Assembly: GCA_944548615.1 (NCBI GenBank)
Contig: OX155965.1
Coordinates: 19,937,101-20,001,100, forward strand
Length of the DNA stretch: 64,000 bases
Source of the DNA: Micropterix aruncella
Lineage: Eukaryota > Arthropoda > Insecta > Lepidoptera > Micropterigidae
Reading direction: 5' to 3'
The notes beneath the pieces are model-generated. The model was given only the letters and a program-made list of their open reading frames with translations. It ran no database searches and had not been told where the DNA came from. The position numbers and the translations under genes were made by a program. The first letter of the stretch is position 1; the number at the start of each line of letters is the position of its first letter. Below, piece after piece: positions 9,172 to 22,941 of the stretch.

Positions 9172-11224
9172 GATCGCCATCCCAATTATGATATAATAAT
9201 ACTTAACCCTCGCCTGCAGGCGCTGAAGTCGTAGCTTCTTCGGATTCGAATGCTTACTAACCTGCGGGTCTCTTTCTTGACCGTCGCTTCGGAGGCTCGC
9301 GTCGAATCTATGTAATATAATTAGCTAGCTTTGAAAAAGAAAATGTACCTAAGGCTAGCCGGAGGCAGCGGTAGGATTTTGGTGGCTGCCACGTGTATAT
9401 AATAGCGGCGTGGGAACCCTTTTTGTTATATATACTATTTTAATATAAATAGTATGTATCACAAAAGGGATCAGTAGGATTTGTTCATGGGGCCGCTATT
9501 TAAGTTAGCTTGGTTTTATTTGTCTAAAAAATAAAAAAATACCTTCTTTCAGGCGCACGGTAAGAAGTCCACGAGCCGTGAAGGGCAAAGAGAGTCAATA
9601 TATCCCGCACTAAACTCACCCCACGCACCTGAAGGTGGAAATAAGTAGAAGACGTGTAGGGGACTCCTCAATCCTAATTGGCGAATGAAAAACTCCTGTC
9701 GTGTTTGCGACGATTTTATTTTCCCGGTGAGTAGTTCCAATAATTGTGATGTATTTTGCCTGGTGAGGAAGCAGAACGTGTTGCTATATAGGAACTCCAC
9801 CGTGGTCAATTGTAGACCGGGAAGGGTATCTATAATATGTTTCAGGATATTAAACCGTTTACCTAGCGTTGTCTCGTCTGTAGATCTGAGTTTAAAACGG
9901 AGTTAATGTTTTAAACTCAGATCTACAAACGTGACAAACTTATGTCTATAATGAATATTTTGTAAATCGTGAGTATAATAACAGACGCCAATACTCAATA
10001 TATTATGCCATTGAGTGATTTTTTTAATTAAACAATTCATTTTATTATTCGCTTATCACTAATCAACATACTACAGAGAACATTACAGAAAACCAATACA
10101 TTGAGCAGTGAAATTAATTAAAAAATATAAATTTAAATACTAACAATCTGATAAAAACGCATTATTATTCCCCTGTAATCTAAGCCGATGGCGGGTTTTG
10201 TGAAAAAGTTTTTTAGAGTATCACCATTTAACCTTTTTTAAATATCCTAGTTAAAGTAGTTGCCGGGAGGCACCGGGTAGTACCACAAATAACTTCGAGT
10301 TTATTTTCGGGGGAATGGGGGGTAAATTTTCAATAAATGCCTATTAGGCTATCTCGGGTTGACGTATTACTCAACGTATTATCTATAGTGAGATTTAGGT
10401 AAACGATTTGGCTAGCTAGATCGACCAAATACCCCTTAGTGCTTCACCAGCTACAATGTTTCTCATTAATTTTCGGTAATTTCTCTTGCGAATCAAGGAG
10501 GCTCAGAAAAGGTCAGGATAACTTGAAGAGTGTCTCGAAAAAGAGGGAAGTTTTTATAAATTTAATAAAGCGGCTTAGTCCGAGGCGATAGGGAAAAAGA
10601 CTTGAGGTCACTGGCTACTATGACTCTTGTATCCTTCTGCGAGTACAGGCTTTCAGTTCTGCTCCATCTAGCTTACATTCAGTGGAATGGTTGTCTCGCT
10701 CAAGATGAATTACGCAACATTTTTCTTTGTTTAGCTTGATAAACCTGCCATCGGTCCAACACTAGCTGCTGAGAGGATAGCAGGATTATTTGTGTTTTCT
10801 ATTATTTTCAGTATGCAGTGGAAATGCTGCGTCCCTGAATGATAATCCAACTACCATTCGAACGTCCGGGGAAATTATTGGTATAGAATCAAATTTTATT
10901 ATACCTTATACCGGGGAAAATAAAAATATCCCATTGACTGTTTTTTTTTATTATTTCATATATACCCTTAATTTTAATATATCTTCCTCCTACAAGAAAA
11001 ATCCGATCAGTGACGAAATCGTTATTTTTGTCTTATTGTATGTACCTTCCAGAAAACTTTTGTCGCTTTCTCTGCGGCAAAAGCCCGATTTCTCCTATAT
11101 ATGACTTCTTGTTCGTTCTCTAACCGTTTAAAATTTATTTTCTGAATAAATAAGTATTCTTTACTGCGACAATACGATTAAATACTATACCGAATTTCCC
11201 TTATATCAAGAGCCATAAAAAACT

Positions 11225-11256
<32 letters not shown>

Positions 11257-12842
11257 TACAAAGCTTAAACGATATTATATGGTTTATTGTGTATTATTTT
11301 GTTACTTTATTTTGGAAAAATATTGACAAGCACCATATGCTATGTGCAAATAGCTAGGCTTTTCTGAACGGACCGAGAAATAATAATCTAGGTATGCACT
11401 AGCGAAAATGAGTAGAAATACAACATCGCGGTTAGTTGATCACTTTCAACGGTAACGATACCACTCAACAAGAAAAATCAATGAGTGACATATACTCAAT
11501 AGAATTTATATACTGAATCGCGTTGAGACAAAAAAGTCAAAATCAAAATACTCGATTAGCAATTTAAATATTACAACTAGTAAGTATGATATATTAACAA
11601 GAATAAAAAAATACGACTGGTGTTACAGAAAGTGTTGACATTAATTGGACATTTAGACAGGTGTTTTTTGACATTTGGACAGTTTAGATACCCTATGACG
11701 CTCGAGATGACATAACGATTCTAACAAATTCGCACACTTCTATATCGGTTCAAGCGTTTAGAAGTTATGGTGGAATAAAAAATCAGGGTTTCATCATTAT
11801 TACATACCGGATTTATTCCGAGTAAAATTGCGTAGTTTTATAATTTTCAAAATGTTGGATTGGACTAAATTCGTATGAGCCAAAATCGGTTTTAAAAAAT
11901 AGGTAAAATTGCGTGGAGAATAATAAAATAAACATTGTATAATTTATTTTACTAAATTGATAGTCCAAATATTTTTCTTTTTCACTCGGCCTCGAAGAGG
12001 GAAAACGAAAAAAAACTGTACTTTCATATGATGAATGTCAACACGTACCGCATAATACATCGATTTATTTTAAAGACGCTGCTTTCTCCTTAAATGAGAT
12101 CAAGGGGTCGTGGAACGTAGCCAATGACACTCGGGAGTACAAAACAATTCTAACAATTCGACACACTTCTAAATCGGCAAGCTTTACAACATTCAATGCA
12201 CTGATTATAATACAAAAATGACATCCGAAATTATATAGCAAAAAGTCGCAAGTGAATATAATTTGACCTTTAATGAGCCTTGGAAAGACAAAAGAGTATT
12301 TTCTTCAAACTACAATACAGCCGGTGGTGACGATAAGAAAAAATAAAAGAAACTTACAATAAAATTCAAAAAGAAAAAGCGAAATTTAATACCAAAAATG
12401 GAAAAAATATATTATATTTAAGGCTCGCAAGAAATCTAATATAATTAGCTAGCTTTGAAAAAGAAATTGTAACTAAGGCTATCGGAGGCAGCGGTAGTAT
12501 TTGGGTGGCTGCCACGTGCATAGCGGCGTGGGAACCCTTTTTGTTATATATTTTATTCAAATATGAATAGAATATAGAACAAAATGTATCATTAGGATAT
12601 GTTCATGGGGCCGCTATTTAAGTTAGCTTAGTTTTATTATTCAAAAAAAAAATATATCTAATTTCAGGCGCATGGTAAGATGTCCTCGAGCCGGCTGGTG
12701 ATAAGAGAGACAATAACTCTCGCACTAAACTCACCCTACGCACCTGATGAAGGAAATATGTAGCGGGCACTCCTCATTGGTGAATGAGAAACTCCAGGTG
12801 TGCGATGATTTTATTGTCCCGGTGAGTAGTTGCAATCATTGT

Positions 12843-13205
12843 ATGTGTGTATGTATGTGTATGTATATATGTATATTTATGTATGTGTGTATGTATGTGT
12901 ATGTATATATGTATATATTCTTATGTATTATGCAATGCAACGTAAGTTCATAACATCAAAAGAGTCAGCTCATCGATACCATTGATTTTTTTAAATCAAT
13001 GTCGATACCTTTAAACAAAAAGCAGCATCCCTAGATACGGGTCTCTGACCTAGTTAGGAATGCGGATAGACATTTTCACCATAGGATGTGCTCAATCTCT
13101 CCCAACTCAACCATAGTATGTTAATGGTGTGTATATGACATAATTATAAAGTTATTGTAAATTAATAAATAAAATTAAAAAAAATAAAAAAAAAATAAAA
13201 AAAAA
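12843..13205 (+). mobile_element. A-tailed retroposon in module A, unit 3
   Basis: It is flanked by ATTGT (12838-12842 and 13206-13210). It starts with a TATG/TGTA microsatellite and ends with A-runs broken by single T residues (from ~13160). Units 1 and 6-9 have the empty site CAATCATTGTGATGTC. No tRNA-type A/B boxes or coding frame are seen, so it could be a short 3' LINE fragment or a SINE of unclear origin. Confidence 0.8.
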
Positions 13206-15653
13206 ATTGTGATGTCTTTTACCCTGGTGAGGAAGCAGAACTATATAGGAACTCCACACCGGTCAATTGTGGACCTGCTGTGTTTTGGCCCATTTCAATA
13301 ATTTCGGTGAGGGGTATGTATAAAATGTCTCAGGATATTATACCGTTTACCTAGCGTCATCTTTGTTTTAAACTCAGATCGACATACGAGACAAACCTAT
13401 TTTATTGTAATACCTATTTATTTATTGCTTGCGATCGAGCACGATGCTTATTATTAGGCACAAAGAGATCCTCTTTATATAACAAGTTAGAGTTATGGTC
13501 GATCTAGCTGGCCAAAAGTATTTTTGTAGTGTAATTGTTTTAGGGCTCATTTTTAAATTTAATAATTTTGTTATGATTACGTCATTGGAAGTACATGTTG
13601 AAAAAAAAACACGGATATGACGTCCTTATTTACAACATCCTTTATTATAAGCGGTTTATACAAAGATGCTGTAGCCTATATTAAATATTTGGCTTTCTAT
13701 ATCTCTGTATTCACCGAGCTGCAGGTTAAACGGCTCAACCGATTGACTTGAGATTTGAAACATAAACATCTTTGGGGTCAAGTAATCGGTTTGATTTATG
13801 AAAAGTTTCCAAAAAATCAAAATGGTTAAAAAATTACAAATTTACAAAAGTTCAAAAATATGTCTTGCTGGCGCGGGCTAAATATTGAAATTTGAAACAT
13901 AGACTCTTAAGGGGTCAAGCAAGCAATGTGATTCATAAAAAGTATTAAAAAAGTTAAAGATTTTTAATTTAAAATAGTACCAACGTCAAATGAATACCAA
14001 AACTTTTATGGTGATATATGCCCTGCAGGCCCGGGCTAAACATTGAAATGTAGGTATTACGTAAACACAGAAATTTTACAGCATTCAATGCACCGATTAT
14101 AATAGAAAACCAGCACTCGAAATTATATAGCTGAAAATCGCAAGTCAGTTAAATTTGACTTACAAGTTCACACCTGTAATAACAGAAGTTCCAGAAATAA
14201 AACTCCCCCCTCTGTTATGAGTCAAAATGCTGGGTTCAAAAGCTTCACGAGACTTTGATGGAAATTTTCTAGAAGCCTCTGGAAGTATCTTCTAGTGTAA
14301 AATAACCTAAACTATACTTAGGATAGGTAGCAATTTCAGAGGAAATATACTCTTGGTACTGCACTATTAAAGAGGAAAAGGAATAAATTATCTGAACCGT
14401 CGAATCCCCATTTCTAAGCTACCGGTACAATGAATCATGCACACTCGCTAAGCCGTCGCGTAATCTGCTTATTCCGCAGCTTGGTCTGCGACTTCTCAGA
14501 ATACAAGGGTAGTACTTTCAAACAGACACTGCTTTATATTTTGCTCTGTTTCAGGCGAAGCACGTTCAACATGACCGGTCTCCAATACTTAATTTGGATC
14601 GCGTTCAGCTCACCTCTCTTCAGCCAAACTTCACTAAATAAATACCTGTTTTCGAAGATCAACATAATCCACCACCACTACCGCACGCAATTACCTATAT
14701 CGGTAGAATTTTAAAACATTGTATACATTGTAATATATACATACTTTATTGCAAATAATAATTGATTATGACTCTAGCATTTTTTAATCAATCCTAGGGT
14801 TTCTTGGCGATTCTTTCACAATTTAAGTATGGTATTATTTGATATGCGGATTTACTTAAATAATGGTATTTTAAAATAAATTTTCAAGTTTGTATAATTT
14901 CCCAATTGTCACTCATATTAAAGATTATTGCGTATATCCACATTCTACTGAGAGTTATATTTTAAATGTTATTTCAATTGCATAATTTAGTATCCCATTT
15001 TGACTGTCCGGTTTACATAATATACTACTTAGATTATTTGCTTTCCCATTTTATTAAAACATATTAAATAGGTAGCACATTGCGGCACGTACGTTTATGT
15101 CTGAAAACTCGGATGAATCAAAGACTATTTGACTATATGGCTCTTTGAAAAGTCGGTATTATAAATATATAATGGATGGCAAATATTAACTTTTCTGTTT
15201 TATCTTCCAAGTATTTTCTCTGCAACTCTACCACACCACGAATGATTTTCCACTAGTAGGACACCACATTTTTATCCACATTATTTTCTTGCGGAATAAT
15301 AATATCCTAAGGAAATTCTAGTAATTTTGTGTCACCGTGAATTTGGTCTAACATTATTACTGTTTTATTGTGCATTTCAATGCTCTTTAATGGCTAATAG
15401 CTAATATTGCCCCTGTCGAATTTCAAATTTCCCGCCTATCAGCACATGGTTATCAAATCTCGCAGTATTTTTTTTTTAATTATTGTCTCCGATCGCTATT
15501 AATAATGTTTTTTTTTATAAATATATATTTCTAAGTTTATTCTGTCGTTTTAAAGATCGTTTATCATAAAGTAATTTTATGCTTTAAAAAACCAGTTTTT
15601 TTTAATAAATTATAGAACGGCGGTAAAGTCTATACTCTTCGGCTAACAGAGTC

Positions 15654-15661
15654 TATAAATA
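15654..15661 (+). promoter_or_regulatory. TATA box, unit 3
   Basis: TATAAATA at the same 108-bp distance from the ORF107 start as in unit 1. Confidence 0.55.
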
Positions 15662-15761
15662 TCGTTAGCATAGCAACGAGTTTGTTTATTCTCATAGAAG
15701 GATTTGTGTGACAGATCGCTTTCAACAAGGTCTTCCTAATCTATTCTAATCAACTAAAAGA

Positions 15762-16085
15762 ATGAATAGGGGCTGCGTAAACGCGATCGAAAAAGGGGAG
15801 AAGACTCCAGGGGAGCGAGAGATGGTAAAATTCGGCGATCCTCTGAAGGACATAAGGTATTTATACGAAGACGAGGTGAAACGTGTTCGATTTGAGTGTC
15901 CACCTGTCAGGGTTGTGTATTATTATGCAGCCGACGACGAGGAAGAGGAATATTACGACGAGGAAGAGGTGGATATTGCCGCGAAGAAAAAGAAGTCACG
16001 GATTTCGCGATTATTCGGATGTTGCTGTAGATGTAAAAGAATAATCGCGAACATCTTCTTTTTCGCGACTTCCACCTGTCGCTGA
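15762..16085 (+). CDS. Array ORF107, unit 3 copy
   Basis: The predicted protein is identical to the unit 1 copy (Gly17, Glu18, Ala102). The TATA box is 108 bp upstream at 15654. The stop codon is followed by the palindrome CGCCTGCAGGCG, then module B at 16208. Confidence 0.55.
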   Translation: MNRGCVNAIEKGEKTPGEREMVKFGDPLKDIRYLYEDEVKRVRFECPPVRVVYYYAADDEEEEYYDEEEVDIAAKKKKSRISRLFGCCCRCKRIIANIFFFATSTCR

Positions 16086-19000
16086 GATCGCCATCCCAAT
16101 TATGATATAATAATACTTAACCCTCGCCTGCAGGCGCTGAAGTCGTAGCTTCTTCGGATTCGAATGCTTACTAACCTGCGGGTCTCTTTCTTGACCGTCG
16201 CTTCGGAGGCTCGCGTCGAATCTATGTAATATAATTAGCTAGCTTTGAAAAAGAAAATGTACCTAAGGCTAGCCGGAGGCAGCGGTAGGATTTTGGTGGC
16301 TGCCACGTGTATAGCGGCGTGGGAACCCTTTTTGTTATATATACTATTTTAATATAAATAGTATGTATCACAAAAGGGATCAGTAGGATTTGTTCATGGG
16401 GCCGCTATTTAAGTTAGCTTGGTTTTATTTGTCTAAAAAATAAAAAAATACCTTCTTTCAGGCGCACGGTAAGAAGTCAACGAGCCGTGAAGGGCAAAGA
16501 GAGTCAATATATCCCGCACTAAACTCACCCCACGCACCTGAAGGTGGAAATAAGTAGAAGACGTGTAGGGGACTCCTCAATCCTAATTGGCGAATGAAAA
16601 ACTCCTGTCGTGTTTGCGACGATTTTATTTTCCCGGTGAGTAGTTCCAATAATTGTGATGTATTTTGCCTGGTGAGGAAGCAGAACGTGTTGCTATATAG
16701 GAACTCCACCGTGGTCAATTGTAGACCGGGAAGGGTATCTATAATATGTTTCAGGATATTAAACCGTTTACCTAGCGTTGTCTCGTCTGTAGATCTGAGT
16801 TTAGAACGGAGTTAATGTTTTAAACTCAGATCTACAAACGTGACAAACTTATGTCTATAATGAATATTTTGTAAATCGTGAGTATAATAACAGACTCCAA
16901 TACTCAATATATTATGCCATTGAGTGATTTTTTAATTAAACAATTCATTTTATTATTCGCTTATCACTAATCAACATACTACAGAGAACATTACAGAAAA
17001 CCAATACATTGAGCAGTGAAATTAATTAAAAAATATAAATTTAAATACTAACAATCTGATAAAAACGCATTATTATTCCCCTGTAATCTAAGCCGATGGC
17101 GGGTTTTGTGTAAAAGTTTTTTAGAGTATCACCATTTAACCTTTTTTAAATATCCTAGTTAAAGTAGTTGCCGGGAGGCACCGGGTAGTACCACAAATAA
17201 CTTCGAGTTTATTTTCGGGGGAATGGGGGGTAAATTTTCAATAAATGCCTATTAGGATATCTCGGGTTGACGTATTACTCAACGTATTATCTATAGTGAG
17301 ATTTAGGTAAACGATTTGGCTAGCTAGATCGACCAAATACCCCTTAGTGCTTCACCAGCTACAATGTTTCTCATTAATTTTCGGTAATTTCTCTTGCGAA
17401 TCAAGGAGGCTCAGAAAAGGTCAGGATAACTTGAAGAGTGTCTCGAAAAAGAGGGAAGTTTTTATAAATTTAATAAAGCGGCTTAGTCCGAGGCGATAGG
17501 GAAAAAGACTTGAGGTCACTGGCTACTATGACTCTTGTATCCTTCTGCGAGTACAGGCTTTCAGTTCTGCTCCATCTAGCTTACATCCAGTGGAATGGTT
17601 GTCTCGCTCAAGATGAATTACGCAACATTTTTCTTTGTTTAGCTTGATAAACCTGCCATCGGTCCAACACTAGCTGCTGAGAGGATAGCAGGATTATTTG
17701 TGTTTTCTATTATTTTCAGTATGCAGTGGAAATGCTGCGTCCCTGAATGATAATCCAACTACCATTCGAACGTCCGGGGAAATTATTGGTATAGAATCAA
17801 ATTTTATTATACCTTATACCGGGGAAAATAAAAATATCCCATTGACTGTTTTTTTTTATTATTTCATATATACCCTTAATTTTAATATATCTTCCTCCTA
17901 CAAGAAAAATCCGATCAGTGACGAAATCGTTATTTTTGTCTTATTGTATGTACCTTCCAGAAAACTTTTGTCGCTTTCTCTGCGGCAAAAGCCCGATTTC
18001 TCCTATATATGACTTCTTGTTCGTTCTCTAACCGTTTAAAATTTATTTTCTGAATAAATAAGTATTCTTTACTGCGACAATACGATTAAATACTATACCG
18101 AATTTCCCTTATATCAAGAGCCATAAAAAACTAATAATATATATATATATATTACAAAGCTTAAACGATATTATATGGTTTATTGTGTATTATTTTGTTA
18201 CTTTATTTTGGAAAAATATTGACAAGCACCATATGCTATGTGCAAATAGCTAGGCTTTTCTGAACGGACCGAGAAATAATAATCTAGGTATGCACTAGCG
18301 AAAATGAGTAGAAATACAACATCGCGGTTAGTTGATCACTTTCAACGGTAACGATACCACTCAACAAGAAAAATCAATGAGTGACATATACTCAATAGAA
18401 TTTATATACTGAATCGCGTTGAGACAAAAAAGTCAAAATCAAAATACTCGATTAGCAATTTAAATATTACAACTAGTAAGTATGATATATTAACAAGAAT
18501 AAAAAAATACGACTGGTGTTACAGAAAGTGTTGACATTAATTGGACATTTAGACAGGTGTTTTTTGACATTTGGACAGTTTAGATACCCTATGACGCTCG
18601 AGATGACATAACGATTCTAACAAATTCGCACACTTCTATATCGGTTCAAGCGTTTAGAAGTTATGGTGGAATAAAAAATCAGGGTTTCATCATTATTACA
18701 TACCGGATTTATTCCGAGTAAAATTGCGTAGTTTTATTATTTTCAAAATGTTGGATTGGACTAAATTCGTATGAGCCAAAATCGGTTTTAAAAAATAGGT
18801 AAAATTGCGTGGAGAATAATAAAATAAACATTGTATAATTTATTTTACTAAATTGATAGTCCAAATATTTTTCTTTTTCACTCGGCCTCGAAGAGGGAAA
18901 ACGAAAAAAAACTGTACTTTCATATGATGAATGTCAACACGTACCGCATAATACATCGATTTATTTTAAAGACGCTGCTTTCTCCTTAAATGAGATCAAG

Positions 19001-19738
19001 GGGTCGTGGAACGTAGCCAATGACACTCGGGAGTACAAAACAATTCTAACAATTCGACACACTTCTAAATCGGCAAGCTTTACAACATTCAATGCACTGA
19101 TTATAATACAAAAATGACATCCGAAATTATATAGCAAAAAGTCGCAAGTGAATATAATTTGACCTTTAATGAGCCTTGGAAAGACAAAAGAGTATTTTCT
19201 TCAAACTACAATACAGCCGGTGGTGACGATAAGAAAAAATAAAAGAAACTTACAATAAAATTCAAAAAGAAAAAGCGAAATTTAATACCAAAAATGGAAA
19301 AAATATATTATATTTAAGGCTCGCAAGAAATCTAATATAATTAGCTAGCTTTGAAAAAGAAATTGTAACTAAGGCTATCGGAGGCAGCGGTAGTATTTGG
19401 GTGGCTGCCACGTGCATAGCGGCGTGGGAACCCTTTTTGTTATATATTTTATTCAAATATGAATAGAATATAGAACAAAATGTATCATTAGGATATGTTC
19501 ATGGGGCCGCTATTTAAGTTAGCTTAGTTTTATTATTCAAAAAAAAAAAATATCTAATTTCAGGCGCATGGTAAGATGTCCTCGAGCCGGCTGGTGATAA
19601 GAGAGACAATAACTCTCGCACTAAACTCACCCTACGCACCTGATGAAGGAAATATGTAGCGGGCACTCCTCATTGGTGAATGAGAAACTCCAGGTGTGCG
19701 ATGATTTTATTGTCCCGGTGAGTAGTTGCAATCATTGT

Positions 19739-20061
19739 ATGTGTGTATGTATGTGTATGTATATATGTATATATTCTTATGTATTATGCAATGCAACGTA
19801 AGTTCATAACATCAAAAGAGTCAGCTCATCGATACCATTGATTTTTTTAAATCAATGTCGATACCTTTAAACAAAAAGCAGCATCCCTAGATACGGGTCT
19901 CTGACCTAGTTAGGAATGCGGATAGACATTTTCACCATAGGATGTGCTCAATCTCTCCCAACTCAACCATAGTATGTTAATGGTGTGTATATGACATAAT
20001 TATAAAGTTATTGTAAATTAATAAATAAAATTAAAAAAAATAAAAAAAAAATAAAAAAAAA
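19739..20061 (+). mobile_element. A-tailed retroposon in module A, unit 4
   Basis: Same insertion site and target duplication (19734-19738 and 20062-20066) as unit 3, 40 bp shorter because it has one microsatellite block fewer. Confidence 0.8.
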
Positions 20062-22509
20062 ATTGTGATGTCTTTTACCCTGGTGAGGAAGCAGAACTAT
20101 ATAGGAACTCCACACCGGTCAATTGTGGACCTGCTGTGTTTTGGCCCATTTCAATAATTTCGGTGAGGGGTATGTATAAAATGTCTCAGGATATTATACC
20201 GTTTACCTAGCGTCATCTTTGTTTTAAACTCAGATCGACATACGAGACAAACCTATTTTATTGTAATACCTATTTATTTATTGCTTGCGATCGAGCACGA
20301 TGCTTATTATTAGGCACAAAGAGATCCTCTTTATATAACAAGTTAGAGTTATGGTCGATCTAGCTGGCCAAAAGTATTTTTGTAGTGTAATTGTTTTAGG
20401 GCTCATTTTTAAATTTAATAATTTTGTTATGATTACGTCATTGGAAGTACATGTTGAAAAAAAAACACGGATATGACGTCCTTATTTACAACATCCTTTA
20501 TTATAAGCGGTTTATACAAAGATGCTGTAGCCTATATTAAATATTTGGCTTTCTATATCTCTGTATTCACCGAGCTGCAGGTTAAACGGCTCAACCGATT
20601 GACTTGAGATTTGAAACATAAACATCTTTGGGGTCAAGTAATCGGTTTGATTTATGAAAAGTTTCCAAAAAATCAAAATGGTTAAAAAATTACAAATTTA
20701 CAAAAGTTCAAAAATATGTCTTGCTGGCGCGGGCTAAATATTGAAATTTGAAACATAGACTCTTAAGGGGTCAAGCAAGCAATGTGATTCATAAAAAGTA
20801 TTAAAAAAGTTAAAGATTTTTAATTTAAAATAGTACCAACGTCAAATGAATACCAAAACTTTTATGGTGATATATGCCCTGCAGGCCCGGGCTAAACATT
20901 GAAATGTAGGTATTACGTAAACACAGAAATTTTACAGCATTCAATGCACCGATTATAATAGAAAACCAGCACTCGAAATTATATAGCTGAAAATCGCAAG
21001 TCAGTTAAATTTGACTTACAAGTTCACACCTGTAATAACAGAAGTTCCAGAAATAAAACTCCCCCCTCTGTTATGAGTCAAAATGCTGGGTTCAAAAGCT
21101 TCACGAGACTTTGATGGAAATTTTCTAGAAGCCTCTGGAAGTATCTTCTAGTGTAAAATAACCTAAACTATACTTAGGATAGGTAGCAATTTCAGAGGAA
21201 ATATACTCTTGGTACTGCACTATTAAAGAGGAAAAGGAATAAATTATCTGAACCGTCGAATCCCCATTTCTAAGCTACCGGTACAATGAATCATGCACAT
21301 TCGCTAAGCCGTCGCGTAATCTGCTTATTCCGCAGCTTGGTCTGCGACTTCTCAGAATACAAGGGTAGTACTTTCAAACAGACACTGCTTTATATTTTGC
21401 TCTGTTTCAGGCGAAGCACGTTCAACATGACCGGTCTCCAATACTTAATTTGGATCGCGTTCAGCTCACCTCTCTTCAGCCAAACTTCACTAAATAAATA
21501 CCTGTTTTCGAAGATCAACATAATCCACCACCACTACCGCACGCAATTACCTATATCGGTAGAATTTTAAAACATTGTATACATTGTAATATATACATAC
21601 TTTATTGCAAATAATAATTGATTATGACTCTAGCATTTTTTAATCAATCCTAGGGTTTCTTGGCGATTCTTTCACAATTTAAGTATGGTATTATTTGATA
21701 TGCGGATTTACTTAAATAATGGTATTTTAAAATAAATTTTCAAGTTTGTATAATTTCCCAATTGTCACTCATATTAAAGATTATTGCGTATATCCACATT
21801 CTACTGAGAGTTATATTTTAAATGTTATTTCAATTGCATAATTTAGTATCCCATTTTGACTGTCCGGTTTACATAATATACTACTTAGATTATTTGCTTT
21901 CCCATTTTATTAAAACATATTAAATAGGTAGCACATTGCGGCACGTACGTTTATGTCTGAAAACTCGGATGAATCAAAGACTATTTGACTATATGGCTCT
22001 TTGAAAAGTCGGTATTATAAATATATAATGGATGGCAAATATTAACTTTTCTGTTTTATCTTCCAAGTATTTTCTCTGCAACTCTACCACACCACGAATG
22101 ATTTTCCACTAGTAGGACACCACATTTTTATCCACATTATTTTCTTGCGGAATAATAATATCCTAAGGAAATTCTAGTAATTTTGTGTCACCGTGAATTT
22201 GGTCTAACATTATTACTGTTTTATTGTGCATTTCAATGCTCTTTAATGGCTAATAGCTAATATTGCCCCTGTCGAATTTCAAATTTCCCGCCTATCAGCA
22301 CATGGTTATCAAATCTCGCAGTATTTTTTTTTTAATTATTGTCTCCGATCGCTATTAATAATGTTTTTTTTTATAAATATATATTTCTAAGTTTATTCTG
22401 TCGTTTAAAAGATCGTTTATCATAAAGTAATTTTATGCTTTAAAAAACCAGTTTTTTTTAATAAATTATAGAACGGCGGTAAAGTCTATACTCTTCGGCT
22501 AACAGAGTC

Positions 22510-22517
22510 TATAAATA
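22510..22517 (+). promoter_or_regulatory. TATA box, unit 4
   Basis: TATAAATA, 108 bp before the ORF107 ATG; the local context is unchanged from unit 3. Confidence 0.55.
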
Positions 22518-22617
22518 TCGTTAGCATAGCAACGAGTTTGTTTATTCTCATAGAAGGATTTGTGTGACAGATCGCTTTCAACAAGGTCTTCCTAATCTAT
22601 TCTAATCAACTAAAAGA

Positions 22618-22941
22618 ATGAATAGGGGCTGCGTAAACGCGATCGAAAAAGGGGAGAAGACTCCAGGGGAGCGAGAGATGGTAAAATTCGGCGATCCTCT
22701 GAAGGACATAAGGTATTTATACGAAGACGAGGTGAAACGTGTTCGATTTGAGTGTCCACCTGTCAGGGTTGTGTATTATTATGCAGCCGACGACGAGGAA
22801 GAGGAATATTACGACGAGGAAGAGGTGGATATTGCCGCGAAGAAAAAGAAGTCACGGATTTCGCGATTATTCGGATGTTGCTGTAGATGTAAAAGAATAA
22901 TCGCGAACATCTTCTTTTTCGCGACTTCCACCTGTCGCTGA
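22618..22941 (+). CDS. Array ORF107, unit 4 copy
   Basis: The protein is identical to the unit 1 and unit 3 copies. The promoter block is intact with TATAAATA at 22510-22517. About 120 bp upstream of the TATA box there is one substitution (GTCGTTTAAAAGATC instead of GTCGTTTTAAAGATC). Module B starts 123 bp after the stop codon, the same spacing as in other complete units. Confidence 0.55.
   Translation: MNRGCVNAIEKGEKTPGEREMVKFGDPLKDIRYLYEDEVKRVRFECPPVRVVYYYAADDEEEEYYDEEEVDIAAKKKKSRISRLFGCCCRCKRIIANIFFFATSTCR

Larger units (their letters stand above)
7393..11575 (+). repeat. Tandem array unit 2, internally deleted (4183 bp)
   Basis: This is the shortest complete cycle. About 2.73 kb present in the other units is missing between the retroposon inside module A (broken at 8777) and position 8817, just upstream of the 107-codon ORF. 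The lost part includes the right end of module A, the degenerate 140-bp repeats and the TATA promoter. A 39-bp filler (8778-8816) sits at the junction. The ORF and module B are intact. Its (AT)n tract is the longest in the array (14 repeats, 11229-11256). Confidence 0.96.
11576..18471 (+). repeat. Tandem array unit 3 (6896 bp)
   Basis: This is a full unit carrying the A-tailed retroposon at 12843-13205. It differs from units 4 and 5 mainly by an extra copy of the GTATGTGTGTATGTATGTG-type microsatellite block at 12843-12915, which accounts for most of its extra ~36 bp. Module A is 12422-13396, including the insertion, and module B is 16208-16848. Confidence 0.97.
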
